Origin: Mauremys mutica
Taxonomy: Eukaryota; Chordata; Testudines; Geoemydidae
DNA: 64,000 bases
Reading direction: 5' to 3'
NCBI RefSeq assembly: GCF_020497125.1
Contig: NC_059079.1
Location: 6,913,053 to 6,977,052, forward strand
In this document: one piece after another, positions 44,163-53,812 of the stretch
How positions within the stretch are numbered: position 1 is the first letter of the stretch
How the letters are laid out: every line of letters starts with the position of its first letter
Notes under the pieces: generated by a model
What the model was told of the DNA's origin: nothing
Databases searched by the model: none
What the model saw: only the letters and a program-made list of their open reading frames with translations
Made by a program: the position numbers and the translations under genes

Positions 44163-45829
44163 GACTCTCCCACCCTTACTCAGGTTCTTGAGGAGTCCCT
44201 TGGAAATCCACAGTACTAATGGAGGGCTATACTGTGACTCTGCCACAAACACCACGAATGAGGCAGCATGTAGTTGCTTCAGTTACTCAAAGGACAGACA
44301 CATCATGGGTGGTAGCAACTTACTCCAGGCTCTACCACTGTGTCTTAACCTTGTCCTGAAAAGACCACCTCTAGACACAAGAGAGTAGCACACTCACTAT
44401 GCCTCGCCTGCTGCAGTTTCTGGCAAAAATTAGAGACAAATGATCGTCAGCAGTTTCCATGATGTAGACACCTTCTGGGACCTGGATTAAGACTGTCAAC
44501 TTACTGCCAGGATCCCAACAAAGGCAGTCAGGACAAAAGGGTCAAAGCAGGGGCAAACCTGAGGCTGGCAGTAGCTGTGGAGTTCCTAGCCAGTTCCAGG
44601 CCAGAATCAGAGTCCCAGTCAAGTTTCCAGGTTCAAGTCAGGAGACAAAGTCCAAAATAAGCAGAGGTCAAACCAGGAGTTCGAAAGCCTAGACCAGGAA
44701 CCGCCAAGGAAACTACAGAGAATCCCCCCTGTTAGCCAAACAGTCACTGGAATGCCCCTTGGGTTTATATAGGGCAGGGAGCCAATCAGGCCTGCTGTCT
44801 GTCAAACTCTTGGGGCGGAACTTCCCATGGTCTGTGTCCACAGTGGGTCATGGGAAGTGGAGTGCAGGTGGCTTAATAGCTGCTGCTGGGTGGCAGTCCA
44901 GCACTGTTAACTGTCTGGTAGCTCTACAGGCCTGGGTTCTAGAGACATAAGACCTTGCACTCTGCAACCTATTTAGAGAAAATAGCCCTTGGCAAGTCAT
45001 TCTTACACCAGTGCAAAGTGGAGATAATATGGTACTACCACTGCAAATGAGTAGTAAGTTCTTTAGTTGTCACTCAGCACTCTCTTTGAAGGGGTGAAAT
45101 TGACTCCACAAAGGTGCAGTAGTAGAGAATCACCACTGGCAAGAAGAATCATCCCAGTGCAACTGTCTAGCCTTTGGGTGGGTTGCAGTTTTACTTTACT
45201 GCCTCTCCCCTAGTGCTTCACCACAGGTCCTAGAGAAAAGCCCACAGAGACCCAGAATTCAGTCATCTGAGGATTTTCAGCAAGGATTGCACAGGGCAAC
45301 CTCCCCATAGTCAAGTCTAAACAAAATGCACTTAATTCTTAAGTACCAGCTTTATATAGTTTTATAATGATGAAGAAACCTAATTATAAGAGCTTAATTT
45401 CTACAACAAAACAAGGTTACTGCAAAATCCACATATATTATCTTCACAATTTTGCTTAAATATAAAGAAAAAAACCCAAATTAAATTTAAACAGGTCTGT
45501 CCCCAGAGAAAGAGAAAGTCCCCACCGTGAGAAGTAGCTCAGAGTTCCAAAAACTGAGGTTGAGTTCAACCGTTTCTCAGCTAGTGGCTTTGTTCATCAA
45601 ATCTGTACAGCCTGCTGAGTCAGAAGTACGGCAGTAATTTCATCCCTCTGTTTGCTTCCAGAAATCTCCATTTGGAACCCAGGCAGACCCTTTCCCCTCT
45701 TCTGTGGGACTGAAGAATCACTCCATTAGCTAGCCAGCTAACTGATTAACCAACCAATCAGTGTTAAGTATATACATGAAAAACCCTATTACCAGGAAGA
45801 TGCAAAACTGAGAACAGCAAAATATCAAT
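44163..45829. other. unassigned
   Basis: About 1.7 kb with no family I can name. 44500-44720 has many short cagg/gtcagg/aggtc words, as in some LTRs, but I found no boundaries. 44940-45060 has a weak MIR-like patch. No gene supported. Confidence 0.3.
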
Positions 45830-45832
45830 AAG

Positions 45833-46375
45833 AACATAAGAGCGGCCATACTGGGTCAGACCAAAGATCCATTTAGCCCACTATCCTGTCTTCCAACAGT
45901 GGCCAATACCAGGTGCCCCAGAGGGAATGACCAGAACAGGGAATCATCAAGTGATCCATCTCCTGTCACCCATTCCCAGCTTCTGGCAAACAGAGGCTAG
46001 GGACACCATCCCTGCCCATCCTTGTTAATAGCCATTGATGGACCTATCCTCCATGAACTTATCTAGTTCTTTGTTGAACCCTGTTATAGTGTTGGCCTTC
46101 ACAACATCCTCTGGCAAGGCGTTCCACAGGTTGACTGTGCGTTATGTGAAAAAATACTTCCTTTTGTTTGTTTTAAACCTGCTGCCTATTTATTTAATTT
46201 CATGACCCCTAGTTCTTGTGTTACGAGGAGTAAATAACACTTTCTTTTTTACTCTCTCCACACCAGTCATGATTTTATAGACCTCTATCATATAATCCCA
46301 CCCCCGAGTCATCTCTTTTCCAAGCTGAAAAGTCCCAGTATTATTAATTTCTCCTCATACGGAGACGATGCAGTC
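45833..46375 (-). mobile_element. CR1-like LINE 3' part
   Basis: agaacataagagcggccata then tgggtcagaccaaagatcca, tcctgtcttccaacagtggc, gtgccccagagggaatgacc, aatagccattgatggaccta and aacttatctagttctttgtt. It extends further into ORF2-derived sequence (gttccacaggttgactgtgc, cttccttttgtttgttttaa). Antisense, 5'-truncated and fairly well preserved. It is the same subfamily as 14827 and 49966. Confidence 0.92.
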
Positions 46376-46399
46376 TAAAAATGATGTCATAATTCTCAA

Positions 46400-46760
46400 G
46401 AATAATACGGCCATTGCCCTTCATTGTACTTTCTTTGAAAATCAGAGCAGGAATCTCCGATTTTCCACCTCCATCTGCCTTTCATTTGATTCACCTCTGT
46501 CCGCTGGTTGTTGATGTTTTCTCACATTATACTGGTCATTTTCTTCCCACTGTGCTTCATTGTAAGAACCAAGGGACCCTGGGTGTGAACGATCATTATT
46601 AGCATTTACACACTGTGGCTGGCTGTTATTATTATCATTCCTCTATTCTTCTGAAAAATCAACATGATGGCGTTTTGACTTCATGTAATTTGTTGACATT
46701 TTAATCTTGTCTCGCTCTCAATGGAATAAAGTGAATTGCTTTAGAAACCTGCTTGCACAC
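46400..46760. other. low-repeat block, no gene
   Basis: No recognised repeat between the CR1 and the short palindrome half at 46768-46845. AT-rich with taat and cattatta words. It may be conserved non-coding DNA, which cannot be judged here. Confidence 0.25.
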
Positions 46761-46856
46761 AAACACACTGATCCAGTGAAATCCATGGGGTTACTCATGT
46801 GGTTAAAGGAAAGCATGATCACAAGTCTTTGCAAGATTAGGGCCTACCATCTAGAA

Positions 46857-47397
46857 TAGTGGCTCTCAACCTTTCCACACTCTGGTACCCCTTTCAAGAG
46901 GGGAGGAGCAATAGCTCAGTGGTTAGCTCATTAGTCTCTTAAACCCAAGGTTGTGAGTTCAATCCTGGAGGAGACCATTTAGGAATCCAGGGCAAAAATC
47001 TGTCGGGGGTTGGACTAAATGATCTCCCAAGGTCCCTTCCAACTCTGATATTCTACATGATTTGTCTTGTGTACCCCCAGGTTTCACCTCACTTAAAAAC
47101 TAATTGCTGACATAATCATACAAAAGTGTCACAGCACACTGTTACTGAAAAATTGCTGACTTCCTCATTTTGACCATATAATAAAATAAATCAATTGGAG
47201 TATAAATAGTGTATAGTACATTTCAATGTATAGTATATAGAGCAGTATAAACAAGTCATTGTCCAGATGAAATTTTAGTTTGTACTGACTTTGCTAGTGC
47301 TTTTTATGCAGCCTGTTGTAAAACTAGAGATGATGTACCCCCTAGAAGACCTCTGCAGACCCCCAGGGGTACACATACCCCTGGTTGAGAAACACTG
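46857..47397 (+). mobile_element. complete hAT-type element with exact 8-bp TSD, split by a SINE
   Basis: The left end tagtggctctcaacc and the right end ggttgagaaacactg are inverted repeats. The exact 8-bp duplication atctagaa lies at 46849-46856 and 47398-47405, with TA at its centre. The order gtgtcacagcacactgttac, cattttgaccatataataaa, cagtataaacaagtcattgt, ccaggggtacacatacccct matches the fragment at 6246. A SINE occupies about 46900-47060. No transposase frame remains, so it was moved in trans. Confidence 0.93.
46900..47060 (+). mobile_element. tRNA-derived SINE inside the hAT element
   Basis: ggagcaatagctcagtggtt (A-box-like) and gtgagttcaatcctggagga (B-box-like), then accatttaggaatccagggc and a CR1-like tail gttggactaaatgatctccc, aaggtcccttccaactctga. 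The host hAT sequence resumes after it, so the SINE is the younger insertion. Confidence 0.88.
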
Positions 47398-47405
47398 ATC
47401 TAGAA

Positions 47406-48429
47406 AAGCCAACCATCCAGAACCCAAGCCAAAGTTTTTTCATTGACTCCATTGAGCTTTGGATCAAATCTTTAGCCAATCCTCTATTTAGCATATCGAG
47501 CACAGGACTGTTCCCTACAGTATATTCTTGGGTAATCTGTCCAGTCCAACTTTAAACTGGTGTCAAAGCTGGTTATATTTCCATCACATCTGCATGCCAC
47601 CCATCAAGGAGCCAGGGGCCGACACTCACCCAAGAGCTGCATAAGTAAATCATCTGAGCATTTCATTCAGGGCAAAGGAAACCACCAGTCAAAGAAAGCA
47701 GCATGAAATTTGTAACTTTCAGGACAGCTTTTTGGTGTTTTTCATCTACCCTATTGAAATTAGATAATTACATTCTCACCATCCAAATGTTTAGTAAACT
47801 GTGTACCTACTCATTTTTCTATTACTGCAGTTATTACTGGAAACAGAACTATGGGTCTCTGGTTATTTTTGTTGGTTGGATGTCCTCCACTCATGGCTGC
47901 AGTTCCTCTGGCTTTACTTTTACTTCCAGTCGGGCACAAGGATTTAAAGGGATGCATTTTTAAACAGCAGCACCTAAGCTGTTTCTGTAAAATATGCACA
48001 TGTATGCAGAAAACTGGACATGCTGTTGAGTGCTTATACATTAAGTTCTTCTTCGTGTGCGTGACAGCCGCTCTCTTAGCTGGTACCTTGGACTTTGAAC
48101 CATGGCCTGTAATGTTCATAGCCCCTGTGGAAAGAGGGAGACCCAGGCTGTAAGATACACTGAGCAGTAGGGTACATGTGCAAACAAAGGCAGGTTTTCC
48201 ATAAGTCTGCAACATCTAAAACATTTGCCATAGGAGACTTTTTTTAACCAGTGACAACCAAGAACAGATATGAACACCATGTCTTCAGCAGACAGAGAAA
48301 GGATGACCTCTTACTTGGAAGAACCTTACTTTAGTGAATATCCCTTGCCCCATGCAACATGTCGTGGTCCTAAGAAATGGAGCCCTAAGAACTCTATGAG
48401 TTTAATTTAAGTCCACACAATTAAAGAGC
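47406..48429. other. unassigned
   Basis: A half palindrome at 47418-47475 (cattgactccattgagcttt). Frames of 86-134 codons at 47.7-48.2 kb overlap on both strands without family resemblance. No gene supported. Confidence 0.35.
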
Positions 48430-49130
48430 GACCAAGTGGGTGAGCTAATATCTTTTATCGGACCAATTTCTGTCACCGAGACAAGCTTTCAAGCTTACAC
48501 AGAGCTGTTCTTCAGGTCTAGGAAAGATACTCAGAGTGTCACAGCTAAATATAAGCTGGAACAGATTGTTTAGCTTAAGTATATCTTATATCATATGTGC
48601 TATAACAACAGATGTAAAACCTGCAGACATTTCTCCACTGCTACGATGATCAATGCCTCCCACCTTCCAAGATCTATGGGTCCTACACACGCCGATCACA
48701 ACATACGTATACCACATCCAGTGCACTAAATGCCCCAATAACTATGTGGGTGAAACCAGACAATCACTACACTCTCAAATGAACTCACGCAGAAAAATGA
48801 TAAAAGGCAAAGACTGTGCCGCCCCAGGGTTAACAATTTTCACAAACCAATCACTCCCTATTAGACCTCTCAGTTCTAAGCCTCAGAGGACACCTGCACA
48901 GCACCTTCCAAAGACAAGCCTGGGAGTTTAAGTTCATGACTTTGCTAGACACTAAAATTCATGGTCTTAATAAAGAGACAGGATTTATGGCTTACAGTCT
49001 GTAACCCACTAATCCCCCTTTTTTGCCTCTTCACCAACAGAAATTGGTTCAATAAAAGATATTACATCACCCATCTTGTCTCTCTAATATCCTGGACCCA
49101 ACATGGCTACAACAGTACAACACTTCATGT
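48430..49130 (+). mobile_element. Penelope-like element with inverted terminal copies
   Basis: The left terminus (48430-48525: gtgggtgagctaatatcttt, tatcggaccaatttctgtca) is the reverse complement of the right terminus (49035-49100: accaacagaaattggttcaa, taaaagatattacatcaccc). Between them lies the relic of a GIY-YIG endonuclease region (48653-48800). Penelope-like elements have exactly this C-terminal endonuclease and terminal copies in direct or inverted orientation. The reverse transcriptase is missing, so it is 5'-truncated. Confidence 0.82.
48600..48810 (+). pseudogene. Penelope-like GIY-YIG endonuclease relic
   Basis: From 48653 the frame reads MPPTFQDLWVLHTPITTYV followed by YHIQCTKCPNNYVGETRQSL and HSQMNSRRKM. 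YHIQC..C and NYVGETRQSLHSQMNSRR line up with the GIY...YIG..T.QSL..R...HR pattern of the family. Just upstream, in another frame, is CKTCRHFST, the Cys-X2-Cys motif that precedes the domain in these elements, so at least one frameshift has occurred. After RRKM the frame loses similarity. Not functional. Confidence 0.8.
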
Positions 49131-49394
49131 AACAGTTAAAGAGTATAAGTCAGTAAGAAAAGTGTCTCTCAGTTTGGTTCAACAGAGCAGAAAATGGCTA
49201 GAGACCTGGGCACTCACCTCTTAGCTTCTAATCTGTGGAAGCTGATCTTAGACTATACTGGGCCACAATGCTTGTATAATTGTGTGTATGCATCCTAGAT
49301 CTCAAATGGCATTTAATTCAAATTACAGAGCCTTCTGCAATTCTGCCTGGGTGGAAAAATATAGAGACGGGCATCATTAGGCCTAATTTTGGCA

Positions 49395-49812
49395 ATTAAT
49401 TGATCTTTGATTATTAGCAGGTAAATAGGCCCAATGGTCTGTGATGGGATGTTAGATGGGGTGGGATCTGAGTTACTACAGAGAATTCTTTCCTGGGTGC
49501 TGGCTGGTGAGTCTTGCCCACATGCTCAGGGTTTAACTGATCGCCATATTTGGGGTCGGGAAGGAATTTTCCTCCTGGGCAGATTGGCAGAGGCCCTGGA
49601 GGTTTTTCGCCTTCCTCTGCAACGTGGGGCATGGGTCACTTGCTGGAGGATTCTCTGCACCTTGAAGTCTTGAGGACTTCAATAACTCAGACATAGGTTA
49701 GGGGTTTATTACAGGAGTGGGTGGGTGAGATTCTGGGGCCTGCGTTGCGCAGGAGGTCAGACTAGATGAGCATAATGGTCCCTTCTGACCTTAAGTCTAT
49801 GAATCTATGAAT
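49395..49812 (+). mobile_element. CR1 LINE 3' end
   Basis: gggatctgagttactacaga, gaattctttcctgggtgctg, gctcagggtttaactgatcg, ggggtcgggaaggaattttc, then aggaggtcagactagatgag, cataatggtcccttctgacc and the terminal tctatgaatctatgaatc repeat. Sense orientation, 5'-truncated. The terminal short repeat is the CR1 hallmark. Confidence 0.92.
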
Positions 49813-49847
49813 CGAGCTAAACGTTGCTCACAAAGTAATTAGGATGT

Positions 49848-49965
49848 GTGCAATTTTCAAAAGCACCTAAGTGACTTAAGAGCCTAGGAGCCATTTTTCA
49901 AAAGGGACTTGGGAGGCTAAGTCTCATTTAAAGGCAATGGGGCTTAGGCTCCTAAGACTAGGACT
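49848..49965. repeat. palindromic repeat, left piece (split by CR1)
   Basis: attttcaaaagcacctaagt, gacttaagagcctaggagcc, ggcttaggctcctaag. The remaining arm lies at 50224-50300 after the CR1. Confidence 0.65.
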
Positions 49966-50223
49966 ATAACAATGTTTAAAAGGGAACTGGATAAATTCAT
50001 GGTGGCTAAGTCCATAATTGGCTAATAGCCAGGATGGGTAAGAATGGTGTCCCTAGTCTCTGTTCGTCAGAGGATGGAGATGGATGGCAGGAGAGAGATC
50101 ACTTGATCATTGCCTGTTAGGTTCACTCCCTCTGGGGCACCTGGCATTGGCCACTGTTGGTAGACAGGATACTGGGCTAGATGGACCTTTGGTCTGACCC
50201 GGTACGGCCGTTCTTATGTTCTT
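49966..50223 (+). mobile_element. CR1-like LINE 3' end inserted in a palindrome
   Basis: tgtttaaaagggaactggat, aaattcatggtggctaagtc, aatagccaggatgggtaaga, tcacttgatcattgcctgtt, ggcattggccactgttggta, gactgggctagatgga-like and acggccgttcttatgttctt. It is the sense-strand counterpart of 14827 and 45833. It interrupts a palindromic repeat, so it is younger than that repeat. Confidence 0.92.
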
Positions 50224-50300
50224 AAGTGCTTCAGCCATTTCTGAAAGTAGACCTTAGGCTTTTAAGTCATGTAGGTGCTTCTGAAAATCGTGTCTGTCAT
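50224..50300. repeat. palindromic repeat, right piece
   Basis: agtgcttcagccatttctga, accttaggcttttaagtcat and gtaggtgcttctgaaaatcg complement the left piece at 49848-49965. Confidence 0.6.
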
Positions 50301-50411
50301 CTAAAAACTCTTCACCAATTTCCGAGTTAATGTGGTGTAAGTGAAACGCCTTTAGACTTAGCTGGAGTACCTAGACTGATTTACACCCAGGGGCTGGTGT
50401 GCAAGGGAACC

Positions 50412-50665
50412 TAAGGGCACGGCTACACTAGAGTTTACAGTTGCACTGATGTAGCTGCACCACTGCAAGTTCTCTAATGTAGCTACTGTTGAACAGGAGC
50501 GAGCTCGCCCGTCAGCTTTCCTCCAGCCCCCACGAGCAGCAGTAGCTGTGTCAGTGTGAGAAGCTCTCCCATTAACATAGCGCTGTCCACACGGGCGCTT
50601 ATGTCGGGTAACTTGTGTCGCTCGGGGGCGTGGTTTATTCACATAAGGGGTAGTGCAGACATAGC
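50412..50665. mobile_element. palindromic element, ggctacacta end
   Basis: gggcacggctacactagagt at the left and gtagtgcagacatagctgg at the right are inverted. The internal words gcgagctcgcccgtcagctt and cgctcgggggcgtggtttat are those of a common turtle palindromic element. Any duplication is not clear. Confidence 0.6.
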
Positions 50666-50939
50666 TGGAAGATGTGTACATTAAAGTGAGGCAGGGTGAT
50701 TTTAACTGAGCCCTTTCCACGCCTGCCTTTTATTCACTTTCCTGCCTCACCCCTTCGCTTCTGGCCCCTCAGCATGTAAATGACACCATGATGTCTGCAC
50801 TCTCAGTCGCTCCGTCTCTGGCCTGCCCTTTGCAGTCCTTTGGCATGACCCCGTGTGCTTGTTCTCCGCTAGCGGCTGGCATGGTTTTGACCCTTTCCCT
50901 GGACTGGACAGCTGCCCTCGCAACTTGGAGTGAAAGGTG

Positions 50940-51235
50940 CGTGACGTAATATCTTGATGGATCAACTTCTGTTGGTGAGGGAGACAAGCTTTCGAGCAGC
51001 ACAGAACTTGTCTTCAGATGACCTGTGAAATGGCTCCAAGTACGGGGTGTTGTTGTAGCCGTGTTGGTCCCAGCATATCAGAGAGACAAGGTGGGTGAGG
51101 TCATAGCTTTTATTGGACCAACAAAAGAAGCTCTTCTGAAGAAGACCCCTGTGTAAGAAGTTGGTCCAGTGAAATATATGACCTCACCCACCTTGTCTCT
51201 TTAATATCCTGGGACCAACATAGCTACAACAACTC
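50940..51235. mobile_element. Penelope-like terminal sequences, two inverted sets
   Basis: 50940-51020 carries a complement-strand terminus (atatcttgatggatcaactt, gagacaagctttcgagcagc, gaacttgtcttcag). 51050-51120 (gttgtagccgtgttggtccc, agagacaaggtgggtgaggt) and 51162-51231 (gacctcacccaccttgtctc, tgggaccaacatagctacaa) are reverse complements of each other over about 70 bp with a loop of about 40 bp. No coding part is left. Confidence 0.75.
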
Positions 51236-51545
51236 TGCCTACTTGCTACTTGGAGGCATTTCTCTACAGTTAGAGCTCTTGCTTTCAATCTCTCCTGGAA
51301 GGTGGACTTGTGTGTCTCACAAACGATCCTCTTTCTAGCTGGTAAATCTTTTATTTCTCCAAAGCGACATGTGGATGCCAGATTTCTCAGCTAAGTATCC
51401 ATTCCCTCTTCTGTTCCTTGATTTTGAGCAAAAAAAGCAGGATCTCTCTACAGTCTCATTCTGTCTGGGGTCACAGCTCTCATCAAACACAGTTATTGGC
51501 TGTTCCAGTGTTTTGGGCATTATTCTTGGTTACAGTGTCTGAGGG

Positions 51546-51873
51546 CAGTGGTTCTCAAAGCCGGTCCGCCACTTGTGTAGGGAAAGCCCCTGGCGGGCTG
51601 GGCCGGTTTGTTTACCTGCCGCATCCGCGGATTCGGCCGATCGCAGCTCCCACTGGCCGCAGTTCGCTGCTCCAGGCCAATGGGGGCTGCAGGAAGGGCG
51701 GCCAGTACGTCCGCCTGCACTGCTTCCCGCAGCCCCCATTGGCCTGGAGCGGTGAACCACGGCCAGTGGGAGCCACGATCGGCTGAACCTGCAGACGCGG
51801 CAGGTAAACAAACTGGCCCGGCCCGCCAGGGGCTTTCCTTGAAGAAGCGGTGGACCGGCTTTCAGAACCACTG
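51546..51873. mobile_element. 328-bp GC-rich palindromic hAT-type element
   Basis: It begins cagtggttctcaaagccggt and ends ccggctttcagaaccactg. The flanks tctgaggg (51538-51545) and tcttaggg (51874-51881) match at 7 of 8. The inverted similarity extends about 140 bp inwards (ccaggccaatgggggctgc against gcagcccccattggcctgg), so almost the whole element is a hairpin. Frames of 60-122 codons on both strands are artefacts. Confidence 0.92.
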
Positions 51874-51878
51874 TCTTA

Positions 51879-52337
51879 GGGTATGTCCACGGTGCAATCC
51901 AGAGGCGTGACTGCAGCTTGCGTAGGCTTAGCTAAGCTCGCTTTGATCAAACAGCAAACAGGCAAACATCCAGAGCACAACCTCGTCCAGCTCCCTGGGC
52001 GAGGGGCGTCAGTTCAGAAAAATTCTGGGTGGGTGCGGGGGAGGGGACACAGTTTTGTTAGCCCATAGAACATTATATTATATGTGATTATATTATATCC
52101 TGTGATGTCAGGGAGGCAGGAAATGGAGTGTAAAGCCCTGTGCTAAGTCCAGGGAGGGGCCATAGCAACGCTGGGGGGCAAGTCGCTCCTTTGCCCCATA
52201 GAAAATGACTCCCGTAGGCTGGGTACACACGCGAGTGGCTAACTCATGCCACTGCCCATGCTGCCATGGCTACACTGCTACGGTTACCCGAGCTTGGGTT
52301 TGCAATCACAGCGCCTGACTGCAGTGTAGACACACCC
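51879..52337. mobile_element. palindromic element with tta duplication, hit by the hAT at its left edge
   Basis: The left terminus gggtatgtccacggtgca and inverted right terminus gcagtgtagacacaccc pair, with tta on both sides (51876-51878 and 52338-52340). The middle (about 51996-52200) looks like further inserted GC-rich sequence (ggggcgtcagttcag). The neighbouring hAT inserted within the tta|ggg junction, so it is younger. Confidence 0.75.
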
Positions 52338-52500
52338 TTACGCACGTCTTGTCCTCCCTCCCTTCCCTGAGAGAGAGTTAAAAAAAAGGATTACCCGTAT
52401 TTTTTTCATCTTTATCCAATTGTTGCTTCCGTTACGTCCATTCTTGTGCAAGGTTTTTTAAATCTTAAATTCTTGCATTCCCAGTGCTCTGAGTCCCTCA

Positions 52501-52781
52501 GGGTATGTCTTCACTACCGGCCAGATCGGCAGGCAGCGATCGATCCAGCGGGGATCTAGTCTAGATGCGACAAATCGATCCCCGAGCGCTCTCCCATCGA
52601 CTCCTGTATTCCAGCTCGGCGAGAGGCGCAGGCAGAGTCGACGGAGGAGCGGCAGCAGTCGACTCACTGCGGTGAAGACACCACGGTAAGTCGATCTAAG
52701 TACGTCGCCTTCAGCTACGTTATTCACGTAGCTGAAGTTGCGTAACTTAGATCGATCCCTACCCCTAGTGTAGACCAGGCC
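52501..52781. mobile_element. 281-bp palindromic element with tca duplication
   Basis: It begins gggtatgtcttcactacc and ends ctagtgtagaccaggcc. The flank tca is on both sides (52498-52500 and 52782-52784). Internal arms include gcagcgatcgatccagcgg and cgtagctgaagttgcgtaac. It is related to the element at 32758, which also has a tca duplication. Non-coding. Confidence 0.78.
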
Positions 52782-53599
52782 TCAGTGTTTGAGCTGTTTC
52801 TAAGTGCTGCTTTCTTTTCCTGTTAATCCCATGCTCTTCCTTACTGTGGGTCTCACTAGACTGACCACTGCTTCCATGCTCCATGTGCTGGGTGATAACA
52901 TGAAAGGACTCCACGCTTGTAAAACTAAACTGGCTCTTTATTAAGAGAACTATTTACACAGGTGCTGCGATTGCAGCTAGCAGTCTAGCCATGTGCACAC
53001 AGACTGACTCCTTGAGGCCTCCTCCAAACTCTTCCCCCCTGCAACCAGTACTCCTGTTTCCAGGTTCCATGCAGGATGCTACAGTGGGTGAGATGCAGAT
53101 TCAAAGATGAGCTGAAGTAAGTGCAGAGGAAGTCTATTTGGGGCAACTTACACCCTCTTCTGGTGCCCTCAATGTGTATATTACACAACTCCAATTTAGA
53201 CGCATGCACCTTTAGATTTACGTATTTAAACTCACACTTCCTTACCAACATATAATTTACTACATACAAAAATCAGCTACACTGTAAGAATATTATCAAT
53301 AGGGCAAGAGATCAGAAATGCCAGAATTAACGTTGACCATGTAACCTTAATTCTATCCCCTTATGAATATGCATGATGATTTGGCTTTAATTATATGATG
53401 CCTAACTATTTTTTTTCCAGAGGAAAACGTGCACAGTAATTTTTGTTTGGGTGTATGAGGAGGGGGAGAGAATTTCCAGCCAGCTCTACTTAAATGGCTA
53501 CACATCTAATTGAAGCCACGTGATTTCATTAGTTTTGGATGAAAAAGCTCAAGGGGCAGCACTCAAAAGTCTGAAAGATTATCAGAAGCTGGGCCAAAC
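52782..53599 (-). other. LTR-like sequence (about 52840-53285), remainder unassigned
   Basis: The complement of 52925-52945 carries a polyadenylation-type cttaataaagagcc, and the surrounding 450 bp is non-coding and non-palindromic, which suggests an antisense LTR. I could not fix TG...CA limits or a duplication, so the call is weak. Confidence 0.3.
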
Positions 53600-53812
53600 C
53601 CCTTGAGCATGAAACACTGAAATTAGAGTGGTCTGAAAATATTCAGATTTTCAAAATTTGAATGAAAATTTGCTGTGAACATTTTCCAAGAATATCTATT
53701 TCTGTTTTTTGACCAGTTCGAGTGCTGAACATATTTTAAATTCAAAGTGCTGATGAAAACTATTCTCTAAAAATGTCAAACATTTTTCTGCATTTTTTGA
53801 CTAGTTCTAAAT
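53600..53812. repeat. AT-rich element with gaccagttcgag and gactagttcta edges
   Basis: ttttttgaccagttcgagtg at 53705-53724 and attttttgactagttctaaa at 53792-53811 are two copies of the family edge, 88 bp apart and in the same orientation, which suggests a tandem or nested pair. The interior is A/T-run sequence. Confidence 0.5.

Noticed and set aside
47811..48215. 134-codon minus-strand frame.
   Set aside because: An equally long frame is open on the other strand; no family resemblance or codon pattern supports it.
52982..53269. Frame of 94 codons on the minus strand as a possible retroviral product.
   Set aside because: It lies in LTR-like non-coding sequence; no gag, pol or env motif is visible anywhere in the window.
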